From the NCBI GenBank assembly GCA_947587025.1, contig CANPXW010000007.1, forward strand, positions 1-51,288: a DNA stretch of 51,288 nt, read 5' to 3'. Position numbers and translations under genes: made by a program. Within the stretch, counting starts at the first letter, position 1, and each line of letters starts with the position of its first letter. Of this stretch, positions 7,889 to 16,998 are shown piece by piece. Origin of the DNA: an uncultured Oscillospiraceae bacterium. Its GTDB lineage: Bacteria; Bacillota; Clostridia; Oscillospirales; Oscillospiraceae. The notes under the pieces are model-generated. The model had not been told where the DNA came from, made no database searches, and was given only the letters and a program-made list of their open reading frames with translations.

Positions 7889-8602
7889 TCAAATATTCAG
7901 CAGCTTCGCAAGCTGTGCCTCGCTGGCATGGGGCAGGCGGCCTTGTAGGTGCTCCAGCAGCCTCTGCCGGGACTGGTCCGGGGTGCGGCGGTAGGCGGCT
8001 CTGACGGCGTCGCCGCCGTAGACCGCCTCTGGTGTGGACCAGCGGGCGATGCCCCAGCCGTAGGGCACGCCGTGGCGGTCGGTGGCGTAGTCAAAATCTG
8101 CCACGCAGAGATAGGTCTGCATCTGCAAGCGGGTGATGGCCGTCTCGAAGCCCTTTTTGCCGTCCTTGCCCCCGTAGCCGCACAACTGCTTGAGCCGGCC
8201 GGTCTGCAGCGAACCGTGCTTTTCCACGGCGTCGTAGAGCTCCTTGTCCTTGTAGGGGGCCAGCTCGTCGTCGAACCTGGCGTCGAAGTCATACCCGTCC
8301 CGGCGCAGATTGGCAAGGTCCGGGAACCACTCCATGCTCACGAACCCGGCCTTTTTCCAGAAGAACTTGCCGTATACGCACGTCCCCATCCGGGCCACGG
8401 GGCCCTTCCAGTCCCAGGGGGCCCAGTCGCCGCTCTCGGAGTCGTACCACAGCTCCGGGGGCGTATGCTCCTCGATGGAGAAGCCGGGAAGGTCGTTTTT
8501 GAAAAAGGGGAGCAGGCCCCACTCCAGTACCAGGGCCTCCATGTCCTTTTCCGAATGTATCTCGTCGATCACGTACAACACCTCGCCCCTGTATCCTACC
8601 AT
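7889..8602 (-). CDS. Uncharacterised protein, AlkZ-related in appearance
   Basis: This 237-residue soluble protein is rich in Trp, Asp and aromatic residues. Recognisable stretches are LPFFKNDLPGFSIEEHTP, WDWKGPVARMGTCVYGKFFW, KKAGFVSMEWFPDLANLRR and GYDFDARFDDELA. These resemble a Clostridia family sometimes labelled AlkZ-related, that is, distant relatives of the winged-helix DNA glycosylases that open interstrand crosslinks. That assignment is from memory and only moderately sure. The segments RLKQLCGYGGKDGKKGFE and TYLCVADFDYATDRHG would form the winged-helix part. No ribosome site precedes either the ATG at 8602 or a GTG at 8611, so the start is uncertain. It is transcribed alone, convergent with the MATE gene and divergent from the dus gene. 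Confidence 0.5.
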   Translation of the reverse strand: MVGYRGEVLYVIDEIHSEKDMEALVLEWGLLPFFKNDLPGFSIEEHTPPELWYDSESGDWAPWDWKGPVARMGTCVYGKFFWKKAGFVSMEWFPDLANLRRDGYDFDARFDDELAPYKDKELYDAVEKHGSLQTGRLKQLCGYGGKDGKKGFETAITRLQMQTYLCVADFDYATDRHGVPYGWGIARWSTPEAVYGGDAVRAAYRRTPDQSRQRLLEHLQGRLPHASEAQLAKLLNI

Positions 8603-8637
8603 ATGCGCCACGGATTGACAAGCATCGGGCCAAATCC

Positions 8638-8666
8638 TTGCGCGCAGGGCAGAAGTGTGTTACAAT
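8638..8666 (+). promoter_or_regulatory. Possible promoter of the dus gene
   Basis: TTGCGC at 8638-8643 and TACAAT at 8661-8666 are 17 bases apart. If used, transcription would start at about 8673, one base before the ATG at 8674, giving an mRNA with no leader. No ribosome site is visible for the gene, which fits. Confidence 0.35.
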
Positions 8667-8673
8667 GGACTTT

Positions 8674-9630
8674 ATGGAAACCTACTTTGCCCCCATGGAG
8701 GGCGTCACGGACCACATCTACCGCCGCGTCCACAGCCGGTACTTTCCCGGCGCGGGCCGGTACTTCACGCCCTTTCTCAGCCCCACCAAGGACCACGTGT
8801 TCCCGCCTCGGCTGCTACGCCAGGTGGCCCCGGAGAACAACCGGGGCGTATCTGTCGTGCCCCAGCTGCTGACCAAGAGCCCGGTGGACTTTCTCTGGGC
8901 GGCGGGGCAGCTGGCGGACATGGGTTACGGGGAGATCGACCTGAACGCGGGCTGTTCCTCCGGCACGGTGACGGCCAAGGGCAAGGGGGCAGGCCTGCTG
9001 GCGGACCGGGACAGCCTGCGCCGGCTGCTGGACGGGATTTTTGCCGCCTGTCCGGTACGCGTGTCCGTCAAGACCCGGCTGGGTGTCCGCGATACGGCGG
9101 AATTTCCCGCCATCCTGGACATATATAACGACTACCCCCTCAGCCAGCTCATCGTCCACGCCCGGACGCGGGAGGAGCAGTACGGCGGCAGCGCGCATCT
9201 GGACGCCTTCGCCCAGGCGGTGGAGCGCAGCCGCGCGCCGGTGTGCTATAACGGCGACGTCCGCTCGGCGGCGGACATGGCGGCTTTGCAGGCGCGTTTT
9301 CCGTCGCTGGGCGCTGTGATGATCGGCAGGGGATTGGTGTCCCGGCCCTGGCTGGCCGGCAACATGCCGGACCGGCAGACCCTGCGGCAGTTCCATCAGG
9401 CGCTGTGCGAGGCATACTGAGCGGCCTTCGGCGGGCCGGGCAGCGCCATCCACCGGATGAAGGCCATCTGGAGCTATATGCTGGAGGGCCTGTCCGGCGG
9501 CGGGGCATATGCAAAGCGCCTGGGCAAATGCCGCCGCTGGGAGGATTTCCTGGCACTGACCGACGAGATACTGGCCCTGTGCCCTCCGGCGGAAGCAGAG
9601 CCCTCGCCTGTGTTTCATCAGCTATATTAA
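8674..9630 (+). pseudogene. tRNA-dihydrouridine synthase gene interrupted by an in-frame TGA
   Basis: The intact part starts METYFAPMEGVTDHIYRR, the FMN-binding N-terminus of the Dus family, which reduces uridines in the tRNA D-loop. The active-site Cys lies in LNAGCSSGTVTAKGKGAG, and the phosphate-binding region in VMIGRGLVSRPWL. After residue 248 a TGA at 9418-9420 stops the frame. The same frame continues with AFGGPGSAIHRMKAIWSYML and further Dus-like helices to a TAA at 9628-9630, so the stop divides one gene. A CGA-to-TGA change would explain it. The truncated product would keep the barrel but lose the tRNA-binding helical domain. GCSS replaces the more usual GCPS, and HAR replaces HPR, which may be further decay. 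Confidence 0.8.
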
Positions 9631-9646
9631 ATTTGTGCCGACGGAT

Positions 9647-9675
9647 TGTAATTTGTGTTTTTCATAGTGTATAAT
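9647..9675 (+). promoter_or_regulatory. Sigma-A promoter of uvrA
   Basis: TTGTAA at 9647-9652 and a perfect TATAAT at 9670-9675 are separated by exactly 17 bases. The uvrA start codon follows 37 bases after the -10 box. I see no convincing Firmicutes LexA site (CGAAC-N4-GTTCG) around it. Confidence 0.75.
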
Positions 9676-9712
9676 AAATCGTTACAGCCATCTCGTGAGG
9701 AAGCATCGAACT

Positions 9713-12541
9713 ATGCCTGAAAAGATCGTCATTCAGGGGGCCCGCGCCAATAACCTGAAGAATATAGATGTGGAGCTGCCCAGGGATAAGCTGGTGGTGT
9801 TCACCGGCCTGTCCGGCAGCGGCAAGTCCAGCCTGGCCTTCGATACCATCTACGCCGAGGGTCAGCGGCGGTACGTGGAGAGCCTGTCCAGCTACGCCCG
9901 GCAGTTTCTGGGCCAGATGGACAAACCGGACGTGGACTACATCGGCGGCCTGTCTCCTGCCATCTCCATCGACCAGAAGACGACCTCCCGCAACCCCCGG
10001 TCCACAGTGGGAACGGTGACGGAGATACACGACTATCTTCGTCTGCTCTGGTCCCAGATCGGCATACCCCACTGCCCCCGCTGCGGCAAGGAGATACGCC
10101 AGCAGACTATCGACCAGATCGTGGACCAGATCATGGAGCTGCCCGAGGGCACCAAGATGCAGGTGCTGGCCCCTGTCATCCGGGGCAAGAAGGGGGAGCA
10201 CCGGAAGATATTCGAGGACGCCCAGCGCTCCGGCTACGTCCGGGCTCGGGTGGACGGGAGCATATACGACCTGACAGAGGACATCCCTCTGGACAAGAAC
10301 AAAAAGCACAACATCGACATCGTGGTGGACCGTCTGGTGATGCGCCAGGACATCCTCCGGCGGCTGACCGACTCGGCGGAGACGGCCATGGGCCTGTCCG
10401 GCGGCACGGTCCGCGTGGAGCTGACCGGTCAGGGGAGAGAGCTGACCTTCTCCCAGAACTACGCCTGCGAGGACTGCGGCATCTCCATCGAGGAGATGAC
10501 CCCTCGGATGTTCTCCTTCAACGCCCCCTACGGCGCGTGCCCCACCTGCGGCGGTCTGGGCACCATGCTGCGGGTGGACCCGGCGCTGGTCATGCCCAAC
10601 CCCGGCCTGTCCATCATGGACGGCGGCGTGACGGCCTACGGCTGGTCCAACGTCCGGGGCGACTCCATCTGCCGGATGTATTATGAGGCTCTGGCCCGGC
10701 GGTATCATTTCGATCTGCACGACCCCATCGGCACACTGCCGGAGGCGGCCATCAACGCCATCCTGTACGGCACCGGCGGGGAGCCGCTGGAGCTGCGGTA
10801 CGAGCGCGGCTCCGGCTACGGCACCCTCACTAAGGACTTCGAGGGCATCGTCAACAACCTGGAGCGGCGCTATAAGGAGACCCAGTCCGCCTCGGCCCGT
10901 GCCTCCCTGGAGGAGTGCATGGGCGAGTACGACTGCCCGGACTGCCACGGCGACCGGCTGCGGCCGGAGGTGCTGGCGGTGACGGTGGGGGGTCTGAGCA
11001 TCGCCCAGTTCAGCCGACTGCCTGTGACCCAGGAGCTGGCGTTCCTGGAGAGCCTGGAGCTGACGGAGAAGCAGGCGCTCATCGCTGACCGCATCCTCAA
11101 GGAGATACGCCAGCGGCTGCATTTTCTGGTGAGCGTGGGGCTGGGGTACCTGACCCTTTCACGGGGCGCGGCGACCCTGTCCGGCGGCGAGAGCCAGCGC
11201 ATCCGTCTGGCCACCCAGATCGGCTCGGCGCTGATGGGGGTGCTGTACGTGCTGGATGAGCCGTCCATCGGCCTGCACCAGCGGGACAACGCCAAGCTCC
11301 TCAATACCCTGCGCCAGCTCACCGACGCGGGCAACACCCTGATCGTGGTGGAGCATGACGAGGACACTATCCGCGCGGCGGACTGGGTGGTGGACATCGG
11401 CCCCGGCGCGGGGGTCCACGGCGGCCAGGTGGTCTGCGCCGGCACGCCGGAGGACATCATGGCCTGCCCGGAGTCCATCACCGGCCAGTATCTTTCCGGG
11501 GCGAAGCGGATCGACGTGCCCGCCCGCCGCAGAAGGGGCAACGGCCATTTCCTCTCCGTGCGCGGCGCGGCGGCCAACAATCTGAAGGACCTGGACGTGG
11601 ACATCCCCCTGGGGGCGTTCACCTGCGTCACCGGCGTGTCCGGCAGCGGCAAGTCCTCTCTTGTCAACGAGGTCATCGAGAAAAAACTGGGGGCCGATCT
11701 GAACCGCCGGAAGGTGCGGGCGGGCAAGTGTCGGAGCATCACCGGACTGGAGTATCTGGACAAGGTGATCGACATCGACCAGAGCCCCATCGGCCGCACG
11801 CCCCGGTCCAACCCGGCCACCTATACGGGCCTTTTCAACGACATACGGGACCTGTTCGCCTCCACCCAGGACGCCAAGCTGCGGGGGTATAAATCCGGCC
11901 GGTTTTCCTTCAACGTGAAGGGCGGCCGGTGCGAGGCCTGCTGCGGCGACGGCCTGGTGAAGATAGAGATGCTGTTTCTGCCGGACGTGTACGTTCCCTG
12001 CGAGGTATGCCACGGCAACCGCTACAACCGGGAGACCCTGGAGGTGCGCTACAAGGGCAAGAACATCGCCCAGGTGCTGGACATGACCGTGGAGGAGGCG
12101 CTGGGCTTCTTCCAGAACCAAGAGGCCATCCGCATAAAACTGCAGACCCTGTGGGACGTGGGGCTTGGCTACGTGAAGCTGGGCCAGTCCTCCACCACGC
12201 TGTCCGGCGGCGAGGCCCAGCGGGTGAAGCTGGCAACGGAGCTTGCCCGGCGCAGCACCGGCAGCACCTTCTACATCCTGGACGAACCCACCACCGGCCT
12301 GCACACGGCGGACGTGGCCCGTCTGCTGGACATCCTGCAGCGGCTGACGGACGCGGGCAACACGGTGCTGGTCATCGAGCACAACCTGGACGTGATAAAA
12401 TGCGCGGACTATATCATCGACCTGGGCCCCGAGGGCGGTGACGAGGGCGGTCAGCTGGTGTTCGCCGGCACGCCGGAGGCCTGCGCGCTGGATGAGAAGA
12501 GCTATACGGGACAGTTTTTGCGCAAAGCGCTGTTGAGATAG
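9713..12541 (+). CDS. uvrA: Excinuclease ABC subunit A
   Basis: UvrA is the damage-sensing ATPase of nucleotide excision repair and loads UvrB on DNA. The 942-residue protein has two ABC modules. The first Walker A is [13 protein letters not shown] (about residues 33-45), with signature [12 protein letters not shown]. The second Walker A is [10 protein letters not shown], with signature [12 protein letters not shown] and Walker [13 protein letters not shown]. Zinc-binding cysteine pairs are present (CPRCGK, CEDCG, CPTCGG, CPDCHG, and the pair CEACCGDG with CEVCHG). I chose the ATG at 9713, giving [15 protein letters not shown], rather than a GTG at 9695, from family alignment and the GAGGAAG ribosome site. 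It heads a row of closely spaced genes to mreB. No uvrB or uvrC lies in the window. Confidence 0.97.
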   Translation: MPEKIVIQGARANNLKNIDVELPRDKLVVFTGLSGSGKSSLAFDTIYAEGQRRYVESLSSYARQFLGQMDKPDVDYIGGLSPAISIDQKTTSRNPRSTVGTVTEIHDYLRLLWSQIGIPHCPRCGKEIRQQTIDQIVDQIMELPEGTKMQVLAPVIRGKKGEHRKIFEDAQRSGYVRARVDGSIYDLTEDIPLDKNKKHNIDIVVDRLVMRQDILRRLTDSAETAMGLSGGTVRVELTGQGRELTFSQNYACEDCGISIEEMTPRMFSFNAPYGACPTCGGLGTMLRVDPALVMPNPGLSIMDGGVTAYGWSNVRGDSICRMYYEALARRYHFDLHDPIGTLPEAAINAILYGTGGEPLELRYERGSGYGTLTKDFEGIVNNLERRYKETQSASARASLEECMGEYDCPDCHGDRLRPEVLAVTVGGLSIAQFSRLPVTQELAFLESLELTEKQALIADRILKEIRQRLHFLVSVGLGYLTLSRGAATLSGGESQRIRLATQIGSALMGVLYVLDEPSIGLHQRDNAKLLNTLRQLTDAGNTLIVVEHDEDTIRAADWVVDIGPGAGVHGGQVVCAGTPEDIMACPESITGQYLSGAKRIDVPARRRRGNGHFLSVRGAAANNLKDLDVDIPLGAFTCVTGVSGSGKSSLVNEVIEKKLGADLNRRKVRAGKCRSITGLEYLDKVIDIDQSPIGRTPRSNPATYTGLFNDIRDLFASTQDAKLRGYKSGRFSFNVKGGRCEACCGDGLVKIEMLFLPDVYVPCEVCHGNRYNRETLEVRYKGKNIAQVLDMTVEEALGFFQNQEAIRIKLQTLWDVGLGYVKLGQSSTTLSGGEAQRVKLATELARRSTGSTFYILDEPTTGLHTADVARLLDILQRLTDAGNTVLVIEHNLDVIKCADYIIDLGPEGGDEGGQLVFAGTPEACALDEKSYTGQFLRKALLR

Positions 12542-12552
12542 GAGTTTCCGCT

Positions 12553-13044
12553 ATGGAGATCGCTGAGCTTATATCGCAGATCGGCGTCGGCCGGGGCCTG
12601 GTGACGCTGATCGTGTCCATGCTGCCGGTGGTGGAGCTGCGGGGCGCCATACCCATCGGGGCCAGCCTTGGCCTGCCTGTGTGGCAGGCGGCGGTCATCA
12701 GCATGGTGGGCAACATCCTGCCCACGCCGTTCATCATCGCCTTCGTGCGGGAGGTGATGGACTGGCTGCGGGGCAAGTCCGCCCGCGCTAGGCGTTTCGT
12801 GTCCTGGCTGGAGGCAAAGGGCTCCGGCAAAAAGGCCGACCGGGTCCGCCAGGCGGAGTTCTGGGGGCTGCTGCTGTTCGTGGCGATACCGCTGCCCGGC
12901 ACCGGCGCGTGGACCGGGGCGCTGGTGGCGGCGCTGCTGAACATGCGCATGCGCCAGGCGCTGCCGCCCATCATTCTGGGCGTGCTGATAGCGGGGATCA
13001 TCATATCCCTGGCTACGGCCGGCGTGATAAGTCTGCTGTTTTGA
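12553..13044 (+). CDS. Small multidrug export-like membrane protein (COG2426 type)
   Basis: The 163-residue protein is strongly hydrophobic with about four to five helices. The conserved segment VVELRGAIPIGASLGLP and the later FVAIPLPGTGAWTGALVAAL are characteristic of the putative small multi-drug export family. Between them is a charged cytoplasmic loop (RGKSARARRFVSWLEAKGSG). The actual substrate of this family is not established, so the name is a convention. It starts 11 bases after uvrA and stops two bases before the recD2 start codon, so it is cotranscribed with repair genes. Confidence 0.85.
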   Translation: MEIAELISQIGVGRGLVTLIVSMLPVVELRGAIPIGASLGLPVWQAAVISMVGNILPTPFIIAFVREVMDWLRGKSARARRFVSWLEAKGSGKKADRVRQAEFWGLLLFVAIPLPGTGAWTGALVAALLNMRMRQALPPIILGVLIAGIIISLATAGVISLLF

Positions 13045-13046
13045 CC

Positions 13047-15266
13047 ATGCAGGAGCAGCAGCTGGAAAAACTGGAGGGCCGTATCGCGTCGGTCATCTAC
13101 TTCAACGAGGAGAACGGCTACACCGTCCTGCGCTTGGCTGTGGACGACGGCTCTTACGCTATGGTGGTGGGGTGCATCCCCATGGCCCTGCCGGGAGAGA
13201 ACATGACCGCTTGGGGCAGCTGGACCCGCCACGCCTCTTACGGCGAGCAATTCAAGGCGGAGTACACCGAGCGGACCATGCCCACCTCTGCTGACGCTAT
13301 ATACGATTTTCTTTCCAGCCGCACCATCAGCGGCATCGGTCCGGCAACTGCCAGCCGGATCGTGGGCCTGTTCGGGGACGACTCCCTGGAAGTGCTGCGC
13401 AGCCACCCGGAGAAGCTGACCGCCATCCGGGGCATCAGCCTGGAAAAGGCGCGGCAGATGAGCGCGGCGTTCCGCCGGCAGACCGGGATGCGCACGCTGA
13501 TGGAGTTTCTGGGCAGCGCCGGCATCGCGCCGGTGCTGGCTCTGCGGCTGTACCGCCTGTATGGCGACGACGCGATGGACATGCTGGAGCAGAATCCCTA
13601 TATCCTCTCCAGCGTGCAGGTGGGCGGCACCTTTGCCCAGGCGGACGCGCTGGCTCTTTCCAAGGGCGTGGAGTCCGACTCCCCGCTGCGCATCGCGGCG
13701 GCGCTGCTGTTCGAGCTGCGCCACAACAGCGACAATGGCCACTGCTTCCTGCCGGTGGACAAGCTCACCGCCGCCACTGCCCAGCTGATCGGCGTGGACG
13801 CGGAGCAGATCGGGGAGGGGCTGGACATCCTGCTGGACGGGGGCGACGTGGTGGTCGAGCCGGTGTCCAACGTGACGGCCTGCTATCTGTCCGACCTGTA
13901 CGCAGCGGAGGTGTATGTGGCCCACCGGCTGCGCCAGATGGCGGAGCACACCTATCAGACCCGTACCGTGAACGTGCAGCGCGTCATCGAGAAGCTGGAA
14001 GGGGAGCAGGGCATCCATTTTGCCCCCCAGCAGCGCCGGACCCTGGACGCGGCCGTGGAAAAGCAGCTGGTGGTCATCACCGGCGGTCCCGGCACGGGCA
14101 AGACCACCTCCGTGCGGGCGGTGCTGGCGCTGTTCGACGCCATGGGCCTGGAGACCCTGCTGGCCGCGCCTACGGGCCAGGCGGCCAAGCGCCTTTCCGA
14201 GCTGACCGGCCGGGAGGCATCCACCATCCACCGGATGCTGGGCGCCGCGTTCTCCCCGGAGACGGACAGCACCGTTTTCAAAAAGAACGAGAGCGACCGG
14301 CTGCGCTGCGACGCGCTGGTGCTGGACGAGTGCTCCATGGTGGATATGAGCCTGATGCGGGCTGTGCTGGCAGCGCTGGGACCCTCCTGCCGGCTGGTGC
14401 TGGTGGGGGACAAGGACCAGCTGCCGTCGGTGGGACCGGGGGCGGTGTTCCGGGACGTGATACGCAGCGGCGCGGCCGCGACGGTGCGCCTGACGGAGAT
14501 ATTCCGGCAGAAGCAGACCAGCCGCATCGTGCTGTGCGCCCATCAGATCGACCGGGGCGAGATGCCCCAGCTGCGGGAGAACAAGGACGGATTCTACTTT
14601 ATGCGCCGCCTGGATCCCGACGCCGCAGCCCAGACCATCGTCAGCCTGTGCCAGGAGCGGCTTCCCAAAAATATGGGCATCCCATCCGGCCAGATACAGG
14701 TGCTCACTCCCACCCGCAAGGGCCCTGCCGGCACGGAGGCGCTCAACCGCCTGCTCCAGCAGGCCCTCAACCCGCCTCAGCCGGGGAGCAAGCAGGAATT
14801 CGAGTTCGCCGGCCGTATCTATCGGGAGGGCGACCGGGTGATGCAGATACGCAACGACTACGATCTGGAGTGGAAGACCGAGTCTCTGGAGAGCGGCAGC
14901 GGCGTTTTTAACGGGGACATCGGCTACATCCGCGCGGTGGACCCGGCCAGCGAGAGCTTTACCGTGGATTTCGACGGACGCATGACGGAGTATGCCTTCG
15001 AGCAGGCGGCGGAGCTGGATCACGCCTGGGCCACCACGGTGCACAAATCCCAGGGCAGCGAATACCGGGCGGTGGTGCTCAGCGCGGTGCGCGCCGCGCC
15101 CCAGCTGATGTACCGCAGCCTTTTATACACCGCCGTCACCCGGGCGGCGGAGCTGCTGGTGATCGTGGGAGACGAACAGGTGGTGCGGACCATGGTGGAA
15201 AACGCCCGCCGCGCCAAGCGGTACAGCGGCTTGTACGCTAGGCTGATGAGCGATGAGGATACGTGA
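13047..15266 (+). CDS. recD2: RecD2-type ATP-dependent DNA helicase
   Basis: This is a 739-residue 5'-to-3' superfamily 1 helicase of the RecD2 type, which works without RecBC. The N-terminal part starts MQEQQLEKLEGRIASVIYF, followed by helix-hairpin-helix repeats (GIGPATASRIVGLFG, AIRGISLEKARQM). Helicase motifs follow: Walker A ITGGPGTGKTTSV at about residue 345, Walker B LVLDECSMVD, GDKDQLPSVGPG, and the C-terminal VHKSQGSEYRAVV. No clear ribosome site precedes the ATG, so translation probably depends on coupling to the upstream gene. It overlaps the ComF-type gene by 14 bases. Confidence 0.93.
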   Translation: MQEQQLEKLEGRIASVIYFNEENGYTVLRLAVDDGSYAMVVGCIPMALPGENMTAWGSWTRHASYGEQFKAEYTERTMPTSADAIYDFLSSRTISGIGPATASRIVGLFGDDSLEVLRSHPEKLTAIRGISLEKARQMSAAFRRQTGMRTLMEFLGSAGIAPVLALRLYRLYGDDAMDMLEQNPYILSSVQVGGTFAQADALALSKGVESDSPLRIAAALLFELRHNSDNGHCFLPVDKLTAATAQLIGVDAEQIGEGLDILLDGGDVVVEPVSNVTACYLSDLYAAEVYVAHRLRQMAEHTYQTRTVNVQRVIEKLEGEQGIHFAPQQRRTLDAAVEKQLVVITGGPGTGKTTSVRAVLALFDAMGLETLLAAPTGQAAKRLSELTGREASTIHRMLGAAFSPETDSTVFKKNESDRLRCDALVLDECSMVDMSLMRAVLAALGPSCRLVLVGDKDQLPSVGPGAVFRDVIRSGAAATVRLTEIFRQKQTSRIVLCAHQIDRGEMPQLRENKDGFYFMRRLDPDAAAQTIVSLCQERLPKNMGIPSGQIQVLTPTRKGPAGTEALNRLLQQALNPPQPGSKQEFEFAGRIYREGDRVMQIRNDYDLEWKTESLESGSGVFNGDIGYIRAVDPASESFTVDFDGRMTEYAFEQAAELDHAWATTVHKSQGSEYRAVVLSAVRAAPQLMYRSLLYTAVTRAAELLVIVGDEQVVRTMVENARRAKRYSGLYARLMSDEDT

Positions 15267-15912
15267 GCTCGTCGATTGGGCGCTGGACCTGGTCTATCCC
15301 ACCCGATGCATCCTGTGCCGGCAGTTCATCGCGCCGGGCCGGCCACGGATATGTCCCGCCTGCCGGGAGAAGATGCCGGTGACGGAGGGCGGCGGACGCA
15401 GACGGGGAGATTTCTTCTCCGAATGCGTCTCGGCGCTGTACTATGAGGCGGACGTGCAGAGCGCCATCCTGCGCTATAAGTTTTCCGGCGCCCAGGCATA
15501 CGCCGAGGCCTTCGGGGAGCTGCTGGCCAGCTGCATCTACGAGGACCTGGAGGGGGAGTACGACATCCTCTCCTGGGTGCCTCTGGACGCTCGCCGCCGA
15601 CGCAAACGGGGCTACGATCAGGCGGAGCTGCTGGCCCGGGAGGCGGGCAGGCGTCTGCGGCGTGAGCCGGTGCGGGTGCTGCGCAAGCGGCCGGGCGTGA
15701 AGCCCCAGTCCCGGACGGGCGATCCCGCCAAGCGTAAAGTGAATATCGCCGGAGCCTACCGCGCGGCGGACCCGGCGCTCATCAAAGGAAAGAGGATACT
15801 GCTCATCGACGATATAGTGACCACCGGTTCCACGCTCTCGGAATGCGCCAAGACCCTGCTGATGGCCGGAGCGGAGGATGTACGGTGCGCCACGCTGGCC
15901 AGCACCCGCTAA
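15253..15912 (+). CDS. ComF family phosphoribosyltransferase-like protein
   Basis: The 219-residue protein has an N-terminal zinc site, Cys19 and Cys22 with Cys34 and Cys37 (PTRCILCRQF, RICPACRE). At the C-terminus is a phosphoribosyltransferase PRPP loop, ILLIDDIVTTGSTLSE. It matches ComFC, which is needed for DNA uptake or processing in competent bacteria, though many non-competent Firmicutes carry it. The conserved Arg-rich stretch WVPLDARRRRKRGYDQAELL is the usual ComF core. Its place after the helicase gene recD2 is consistent with work on single-stranded DNA. No ComFA helicase is present nearby. Confidence 0.9.
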   Translation: MRIRELVDWALDLVYPTRCILCRQFIAPGRPRICPACREKMPVTEGGGRRRGDFFSECVSALYYEADVQSAILRYKFSGAQAYAEAFGELLASCIYEDLEGEYDILSWVPLDARRRRKRGYDQAELLAREAGRRLRREPVRVLRKRPGVKPQSRTGDPAKRKVNIAGAYRAADPALIKGKRILLIDDIVTTGSTLSECAKTLLMAGAEDVRCATLASTR

Positions 15913-15927
15913 AAGGAGAGAGATACC

Positions 15928-16968
15928 ATGCTGTTTTTTGAAAGAGACATCGCCATCGACCTGGGCACCATGACCACGCTCATCTACGTACAGGGCAGAG
16001 GCATCCGCCTGCGGGAGTCCTCCCTGGTGGCCATGGACAGCACCAACGGACGGCTTCTGCGCATCGGCGAGGAGGCCAAAAAGATGCTGGGCCGCACCCC
16101 GGCCAACATCGTGCCCATCAGTCCCATCGTGGCCGGCGTCATCTCCGATTACGATATGACCGCCCGGATGCTCAAGGAGTTTATCAGCCGCATCACATCC
16201 TTCAGCCTGTTCAAGCCCCGCGTGCTCATCTGCGTGCCGGGAAGCATCACGGGCGTGGAGGAGCGCGCGCTCATCGACGCGGCCATCGAGGCCGGCGCGC
16301 GGAAGGTGTATCTGGTGGAGTCGTCCCTGGCCACAGCCGTGGGCGCGGGCGTCGACATCACCAAGGCCGACGGGCATATGATCGTGGACATCGGCAGCGG
16401 CACCACCGAGGTGGCCGTGGTCAGCCTGGGCGGCGTGGTGGAGCAGCAGTCCGTCAAGACCGCCGGCGCGTCTTTCGACGAGGCCATCGTCCGCTTTGTG
16501 CGCAAAAAGCACAATCTGCTCATCGGCGCCCGCACGGCGGAGGAGCTGAAGATCTCCATCGGCTGCGTATACGCCCGGCCGGAGGTGTCCTACGAGGAGG
16601 TGAAGGGACGCTGCCTGGTGACCGGTCTGCCCCGGAGCGTCACCATCAGCTCCACGGATATGATCGAGGCGCTGGAGGAGCCCATGGACCGGCTCATGGA
16701 GGCCATCCACACAGTGCTGGAGCGCACGCCGCCCGAGCTGGTGGGGGACGTGTCCCAAAACGGCATCGTGCTCTCCGGCGGCGGCAGCCAGCTGTGGGGC
16801 CTGGACAGGCTGGTAGCCGAGCGCACCGGCATCGACACCATCCTGGTGGACGACGCGCTCTCCTGCACCGCTTTCGGCGCGGGGCGGATGCTGCAGAACC
16901 TCAACGACATGAACGAGGGCATGATCAACCTTGCCCGCCGCCGCCAGATGGAGGGAGCGGCGCAGTAA
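15928..16968 (+). CDS. mreB: MreB-like actin homologue, divergent
   Basis: The protein has 346 residues and the MreB order of actin-fold motifs: phosphate 1 IAIDLGTMTTLIYV, phosphate 2 MIVDIGSGTTEVAVVSLGG, and adenosine VLSGGGSQLWGLDRL. MreB forms membrane-bound filaments that guide side-wall synthesis. Several positions differ from what I recall as the family norm: GTMTT for GTANT, RESSLVA for the usual EPSVVA, and LLIGARTAE for LIGDRTAE. The start MLFFERDIAIDLG is also shorter at the membrane-binding end. No mreC or mreD follows; the gene ends a repair operon. It may therefore be a second, specialised paralogue. AAAGGAGAGAG precedes the ATG. Confidence 0.88.
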   Translation: MLFFERDIAIDLGTMTTLIYVQGRGIRLRESSLVAMDSTNGRLLRIGEEAKKMLGRTPANIVPISPIVAGVISDYDMTARMLKEFISRITSFSLFKPRVLICVPGSITGVEERALIDAAIEAGARKVYLVESSLATAVGAGVDITKADGHMIVDIGSGTTEVAVVSLGGVVEQQSVKTAGASFDEAIVRFVRKKHNLLIGARTAEELKISIGCVYARPEVSYEEVKGRCLVTGLPRSVTISSTDMIEALEEPMDRLMEAIHTVLERTPPELVGDVSQNGIVLSGGGSQLWGLDRLVAERTGIDTILVDDALSCTAFGAGRMLQNLNDMNEGMINLARRRQMEGAAQ

Positions 16969-16998
16969 AAAAGCAGGAGGCGCCGCCTCCTGCTTTTT
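16967..16998. terminator. Bidirectional terminator between mreB and the hydrolase gene
   Basis: GCAGGAGGC at 16973-16981 pairs with GCCTCCTGC at 16985-16993 around a GCC loop. The stem is flanked by six A on the left and TTTTT on the right, so it works as a rho-independent terminator on both strands. It follows the mreB stop codon at once and touches the stop of the minus-strand hydrolase. Confidence 0.92.

Noticed and set aside
9418-9460. Selenocysteine at the in-frame TGA of dus
   Set aside because: A small hairpin (CGGCC...GGCCG) follows the TGA, but the site lies in the linker before the helical domain, not at a catalytic Cys, and Dus selenoproteins are not known to me.
12414-15044. 876-codon minus-strand frame opposite recD2
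   Set aside because: Shadow of recD2 with the same His/Gln/Leu-rich bias; no motif seen.
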